A DNA stretch of 52,615 nt, from the IMG/VR virus record IMGVR_UViG_3300025115_000016, positions 1 through 52,615 of that record; one strand, 5' to 3'. Numbering within the stretch: the first letter of the stretch is position 1; every line of letters starts with the position of its first letter. Below the pieces are notes generated by a model that saw only the letters and a program-made list of their open reading frames with translations, made no database searches and had not been told where the DNA came from. The stretch is from a virus. A program made the position numbers and the translations under genes. This document shows positions 49,528 through 52,615 of this stretch, piece by piece.

Positions 49528-50046
49528 TTATAGATTGCTTCGTCTTGCCCACTCAGCGATGAGTATTCCGTCCATGTCCGCGTGCCTTCCGATTGCCTGC
49601 GGAAACAGACGGCTTCCTACTTCCCTGGAAGCAAGTTTCAGTTGATCTGCTCCTTTGAGTCCTTTGGGAAGAAGCAACTTCTGCCAGGACTTCGAGTCGC
49701 AGTATTCGTACGCATATCCAAGATCTTCAATCGCAATGAGTGTTGCTTCCAACGCGGCAGACGCCGAGATCGACGCCTGAAAGCGGAACGAGTTGATCAT
49801 CGGTCGTTCGAGCAGCACCTTGACCTCAAGTTGCTGGAAGTCCGGAACGTCAAAGTTGATCGCCTTGCCGAGGACAGCAACAAGTTTCGGAAAGTCAACC
49901 CTCGTTCTATAACGAACGAGAGTCTTCGTATAAGACAGTTTACTGACCGTGGGCATGCTTGCGAAGTGAATGAGAGTTCCCTTGTCGGTAAGCATCCCTA
50001 TTGAGCCGGTAACACCATTGTCAATTCCGATATAGACTTTATTCAT
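49528..50046 (-). CDS. RuvC-like Holliday junction resolvase
   Basis: The 172-residue protein has an RNase H fold with the RuvC acidic set: D9 in YIGIDNGVTG, E80 in VLLERP, and D157/D159 in HADMDG. Such phage enzymes resolve branched replication and recombination intermediates before packaging. ATG 50046 is chosen since the family begins just before the IGIDNG strand; the upstream extension to 50112 overlaps the neighbour. The ribosome site is weak and the start overlaps the preceding stop by 8 bp, so coupling is likely. Confidence 0.85.
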   Translation of the reverse strand: MNKVYIGIDNGVTGSIGMLTDKGTLIHFASMPTVSKLSYTKTLVRYRTRVDFPKLVAVLGKAINFDVPDFQQLEVKVLLERPMINSFRFQASISASAALEATLIAIEDLGYAYEYCDSKSWQKLLLPKGLKGADQLKLASREVGSRLFPQAIGRHADMDGILIAEWARRSNL

Positions 50047-50521
50047 ATGTTTCTTTTGCTTCAATTGCTTTGTATTTTGTATTCCAGCATTCATTACAAT
50101 AAACGCCCGCAAAATATCGCTGAGTGTTTATCAAACGATACTCTTGTTGTTTTCCGCATCCGGAACAATTGATGAATCCTCGGGTAAAGTCTTCCGTCGT
50201 CTTTGCCAAGAGATGATAATTTTCATCTGTCAATCTTTCGTCTCTGATGTCTTGCGAAAGAGATACAATAGCCGTATTACCGGCTGCATTCCACAACGTG
50301 ATCAACCACTCGGTTGAAGAACAATAATTTACACTGAAGCAAAATATATCTCCAAAGAGATTAGACCACTTCAGTATTGAATTATCCCAAGTATATCCTG
50401 TTGCCTTCTTGAGTTTCTTTCTGATTTCATTGTAAGAATCTTCTTCGGGGCTGCCGTCAATAAACCATTTCAATGGTCTAAGCATAACTTCTTGCTGTTC
50501 GATAATTAGTGCTGGTTTCAT
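50039..50521 (-). CDS. Hypothetical protein with C-terminal zinc ribbon
   Basis: The 160-residue protein starts at ATG 50521 in an ATGA overlap, with AAAGGA upstream. The N-terminal 100 residues are mixed alpha/beta with many Trp and Tyr. A late zinc ribbon pairs CSGC and CNEC about 25 residues apart. A nucleic-acid-linked role is plausible but not shown. It precedes and overlaps the resolvase gene. Confidence 0.68.
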   Translation of the reverse strand: MKPALIIEQQEVMLRPLKWFIDGSPEEDSYNEIRKKLKKATGYTWDNSILKWSNLFGDIFCFSVNYCSSTEWLITLWNAAGNTAIVSLSQDIRDERLTDENYHLLAKTTEDFTRGFINCSGCGKQQEYRLINTQRYFAGVYCNECWNTKYKAIEAKETYE

Positions 50522-51348
50522 ACGTCCTTTCCTTTCTGAAGTATTTTGAATTGTTTTTCGTTGAAACAAACTCCGACCAGTTTATTCCTCTTTAGGAACT
50601 TCGCATATCGTTTTACGAATTCCACCACCTTTTCTTCTTCGATGTTCCTGGTCAATCGCATCATCGGACCTTCTTTGTGAGTGTGTTCTGAGAAAAGCAG
50701 ATTGCAACCTTTCATTCCACACAACGGCCCATGCTGTCTTTCCATCCTTTCTATTTCGTATTCAGACAGCATTCCGCTGTCAGAATATTTAAGATGTTTA
50801 CCTGTTATCATGTACAGATGAGGATCAAATTCATACGATTGAATGGCTTCAAAGATCAAGCCGTAGGTTTCTTCAACTTTCGTTCTCTTGAAGAAGTTCA
50901 TAATGAATTCTTCTTTCGAACCCTTCGGCCACTCCATGAACTGCTCATAGACATCCCAACTTATTCTATCTCCCTTGGGGAACAATCCTGAAACTTCCAT
51001 TCGGTCTTCCCTGGTGGCAATTTCCTGATTGCATACGTTCTCGATCTTCCAGCCGATGCCTATCCATTCAAACTTATCAAGACCGTCTCTTTTCTCTTTC
51101 CCTGGTTTCAGATCCGTATAGTCGTGACACAATTTCCCAATGCGAAAGAGCTGTTCCGTGCTGAGTTGTTCGAGAAGTTCTGCTTCCGGTTTGTCGATCT
51201 TGATGTTGAGGTTGTGTTCTTGATGCTTGTCTTTGAGTGATACTGCCAATAAGGTAACGATGGTTCGTTCTGTTTCAGTGAACTTTGCTATTTTTGGCAC
51301 GACAAACTCTTTCCATGCCCGTTCATAGTTGAATTCTTTACTGCTCAT
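50518..51348 (-). CDS. Hypothetical protein of the replication cluster
   Basis: The 276-residue protein starts at ATG 51348 after AAAGGA. The first half is helical and acidic (ERTIVTLLAVSLKDKHQEHNLNIKIDKPEAELLEQL); a later part has CGMKGCNLLFSEHTH, a possible Cys/Cys/His/His metal site near residue 220. It sits within the primase-helicase-to-resolvase run, so a DNA-related role is likely. No known family was recognised. Confidence 0.68.
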   Translation of the reverse strand: MSSKEFNYERAWKEFVVPKIAKFTETERTIVTLLAVSLKDKHQEHNLNIKIDKPEAELLEQLSTEQLFRIGKLCHDYTDLKPGKEKRDGLDKFEWIGIGWKIENVCNQEIATREDRMEVSGLFPKGDRISWDVYEQFMEWPKGSKEEFIMNFFKRTKVEETYGLIFEAIQSYEFDPHLYMITGKHLKYSDSGMLSEYEIERMERQHGPLCGMKGCNLLFSEHTHKEGPMMRLTRNIEEEKVVEFVKRYAKFLKRNKLVGVCFNEKQFKILQKGKDV

Positions 51349-51683
51349 ATTTTCCTTTCTGTTGATTTGTATGCATCGTAGAGTTCAAATGGATAGTAGT
51401 AAACGGGTTTCCCTATCTTCTTCGCAAACTCAACCTCCTTGTCTGCTCCGCTGCTTTCGCCGTCAAGACGAAGAACGCAGTCACATACCTTTATCCATTC
51501 CAAATCTATTTCCAGCCATTGTTGATACGGCCTTGGATGCACCATGTGTTGAAAGTGGCTGTACAGAGGTGCGAACGGCGCAAATCCCTTCTCCATCAAT
51601 CTGTCAGCCATGTCGATCTGCCTCTTTACGTTGACAGCAACGTCCCCGATCGTGTATGGGCTTGCTATGTAAACTTTAATCAT
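51345..51683 (-). CDS. DUF4406 / nucleoside 2-deoxyribosyltransferase-like protein
   Basis: The 112-residue protein has a Rossmann-like fold with family marks: VYIASPYTIGD at the start, GFAPFAPLYSHF, WLEIDLEWIKVCDCVLRLDGESSGADKEVEFA and GKPVYYYP at the end. Related enzymes exchange or cleave bases on deoxynucleosides; phage copies may salvage or alter nucleotides. D58/D67-type acids and the E in GADKEVE would line the pocket. It starts in an ATGA overlap with the hidden frame at 51680-51874, in support of that frame being a gene. Confidence 0.8.
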   Translation of the reverse strand: MIKVYIASPYTIGDVAVNVKRQIDMADRLMEKGFAPFAPLYSHFQHMVHPRPYQQWLEIDLEWIKVCDCVLRLDGESSGADKEVEFAKKIGKPVYYYPFELYDAYKSTERKI

Positions 51684-51874
51684 TCCACTCTCTCGTATAT
51701 TGTAATTGTGCCTGCTATCTGTCCATAGAGGATCCTTATGCCCAGACTCAACGAATGAGTCCCGTTGCCGGGTTCGTCTTGCCCGAAGACGACAAAGATC
51801 GCAATTGACCGCCAGAGGAGATCAAGACTTGCTCCGGTCGGTCCGTAGTAGAAGTTGACGATTCGTCGTTTGAT
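51680..51874 (-). pseudogene. Hidden 64-codon gene whose ATG appears mutated to ATC
   Basis: An open frame overlaps the 3' end of the helicase in another frame. From ATC at 51874 it reads IKRRIVNFYYGPTG, then SLDLLWRSIAIFVVFGQ and a hydrophobic beta-like end (GIRILYGQIAGTITIYERVE). A GGAAGG site lies six bases before the ATC. Its stop forms ATGA with the start of the DUF4406 gene. If base 51872 were C instead of G on the + strand, ATC would be ATG and the helicase would stop at the same ATGA. It may use ATC, be inactive, or reflect a base error. Confidence 0.6.
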
Positions 51875-52615
51875 AGTGTTCCTTCCTTTCTCAGCGGTGT
51901 GAATTTGAATGTTGTTTCTGCCTCATAGTTCATCCACACTTCGAACGGAGACTCGTCTCTTGCCTTCGCGCTCGCAATCTTCCTCAAGGGCTTTTTGATG
52001 TCTCCCTCGAAGACGATGACCTTATCGGACTGATCCTCAACCGCCTTGGCTCCTTTGCCTGAGTGCATGTTGAGCGCCTTTCTCTTTCCCATCGGGTCCT
52101 GCGCCGCATGTTTCGAAACGTGGTGAACGACGATGTTGGCAAGTTTATATTTCTTGGCGATGCGTTTCATTTCGTGAGCAAGGAATTCTGTTCGAGGGGT
52201 AATCTCGGTGATTCCGGGGGTTGTAAAACATTCCAGCGTGTCGATGATAACGATGTCGTAGATCTCAGATGATAAGACGTGTTCCAATGCATGCGTTGTC
52301 ATTCTTTCGGAGACCATCTTAATATGTTCAATCTTGCCCGTCAGGTTCGACGGACTCTTCGTTTGATAGTGCTCCATTACTTCGCTCTTGGTCATGTCGT
52401 TGGCGATCTGCACAAAGCGTCTGTACATGAGGATCTCGCCTATTTCAAAGTTCAGGTAGAGTATTTTTCGTTCGGGGTATGCAACGGCGATGTTCTGCAC
52501 AAGGGCGCTCTTCCCAAGCCCGGTGTCTCCAAGTATTGTCACAAATTCTTCCCGGTAGACGTAGAAATTTTCCTCCAGCGGAAGGACCTTCTTCATATCC
52601 AGGAGAATGTTCTTT
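51748..52615 (-). CDS. Primase-helicase, C-terminal helicase part
   Basis: This is the continuation of the gene that begins at 1177 (fragment here: residues 350-637, with residues 350-393 duplicated by the terminal overlap). RecA-like helicase marks: Walker A GDTGLGKS (378-385), Walker B IVIID (470-474), and an HHVSKH segment at 513-518 that senses nucleotide state. It belongs to the DnaB/RepA superfamily IV type and unwinds the fork. The last 41 codons (Ser/Thr-rich, after residue 596) look like readthrough of a lost stop: see the frame at 51680-51874. Confidence 0.92.
   Translation of the reverse strand, partial: KNILLDMKKVLPLEENFYVYREEFVTILGDTGLGKSALVQNIAVAYPERKILYLNFEIGEILMYRRFVQIANDMTKSEVMEHYQTKSPSNLTGKIEHIKMVSERMTTHALEHVLSSEIYDIVIIDTLECFTTPGITEITPRTEFLAHEMKRIAKKYKLANIVVHHVSKHAAQDPMGKRKALNMHSGKGAKAVEDQSDKVIVFEGDIKKPLRKIASAKARDESPFEVWMNYEAETTFKFTPLRKEGTLSNDESSTSTTDRPEQVLISSGGQLRSLSSSGKTNPATGLIR
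52485..52615. repeat. Terminal overlap of a circular genome (right copy)
   Basis: Same 131 bases as 1-131, with G at 52489 where the left copy has A. Removing one copy gives a 52,484-bp circle in which the primase-helicase is uninterrupted. Confidence 0.9.

Overview
The window is one essentially complete circular tailed-phage genome. Its first 131 bases recur at its end (1-131 and 52485-52615, one silent mismatch), and a gene broken by the window edges reads in frame across the join, so the unit is about 52,484 bp. The host is probably in the Bacteroidota or a sister phylum. Four + strand promoters match the TTGAC / TAnnTTTG type used by the primary sigma factor of that group, and four proteins carry Sec signal peptides with Gln at +1, a Bacteroidota habit. 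The strong Shine-Dalgarno sequences throughout are less typical of Bacteroidia and Flavobacteriia, and point to a branch that still uses them. No integrase, repressor, tRNA or CRISPR array was seen.

There are two transcription blocks. The leftward (- strand) block runs from about 8905 to 1, through the join, and on from 52615 to 45135. It holds replication and recombination genes: a primase-helicase fusion spanning the join, a Sak4-like ATPase next to a candidate single-strand-binding protein, a RuvC-like resolvase, a ParB-like protein, a GHKL-like ATPase, a DUF4406-type protein and about 25 small genes, many overlapping by ATGA. I found no DNA polymerase. The rightward (+ strand) block starts at a promoter at 9076 and runs to 45087. 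It encodes small and large terminase, an RNase H-fold exonuclease, a small winged-helix protein, portal, scaffold, major capsid protein, connector candidates, three large fibre or receptor-binding proteins, a lysis cassette (membrane protein, holin, M15 endolysin, spanin-like protein), a tail nozzle-like protein, two internal virion proteins and a 3090-residue giant protein. The blocks diverge around 8906-9400 and converge at 45088-45134.

The standout is the giant protein (35815-45087). At residues 1219-1264 it carries an R-x-P ... GADLDGDSM arrangement that closely matches the catalytic double-psi barrel of RNA polymerase beta-prime subunits and of QDE-1/crAss-phage-type single-chain polymerases. 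With its hydrophobic ends and its place after the internal virion proteins, it is probably a virion-packaged RNA polymerase. The lack of a host-type promoter at the head of the leftward block fits a model in which this enzyme transcribes the early genes while host polymerase makes the late ones.

Other oddities: a 262-nt stretch with a single C (28036-28297) next to a duplicated, aborted gene start; a stop/start overlap apparently destroyed by one base (51872), which hides a 64-codon gene; virion fibre and capsid-region genes with host-like signal peptides; and a structured 290-nt leader ahead of the late genes.
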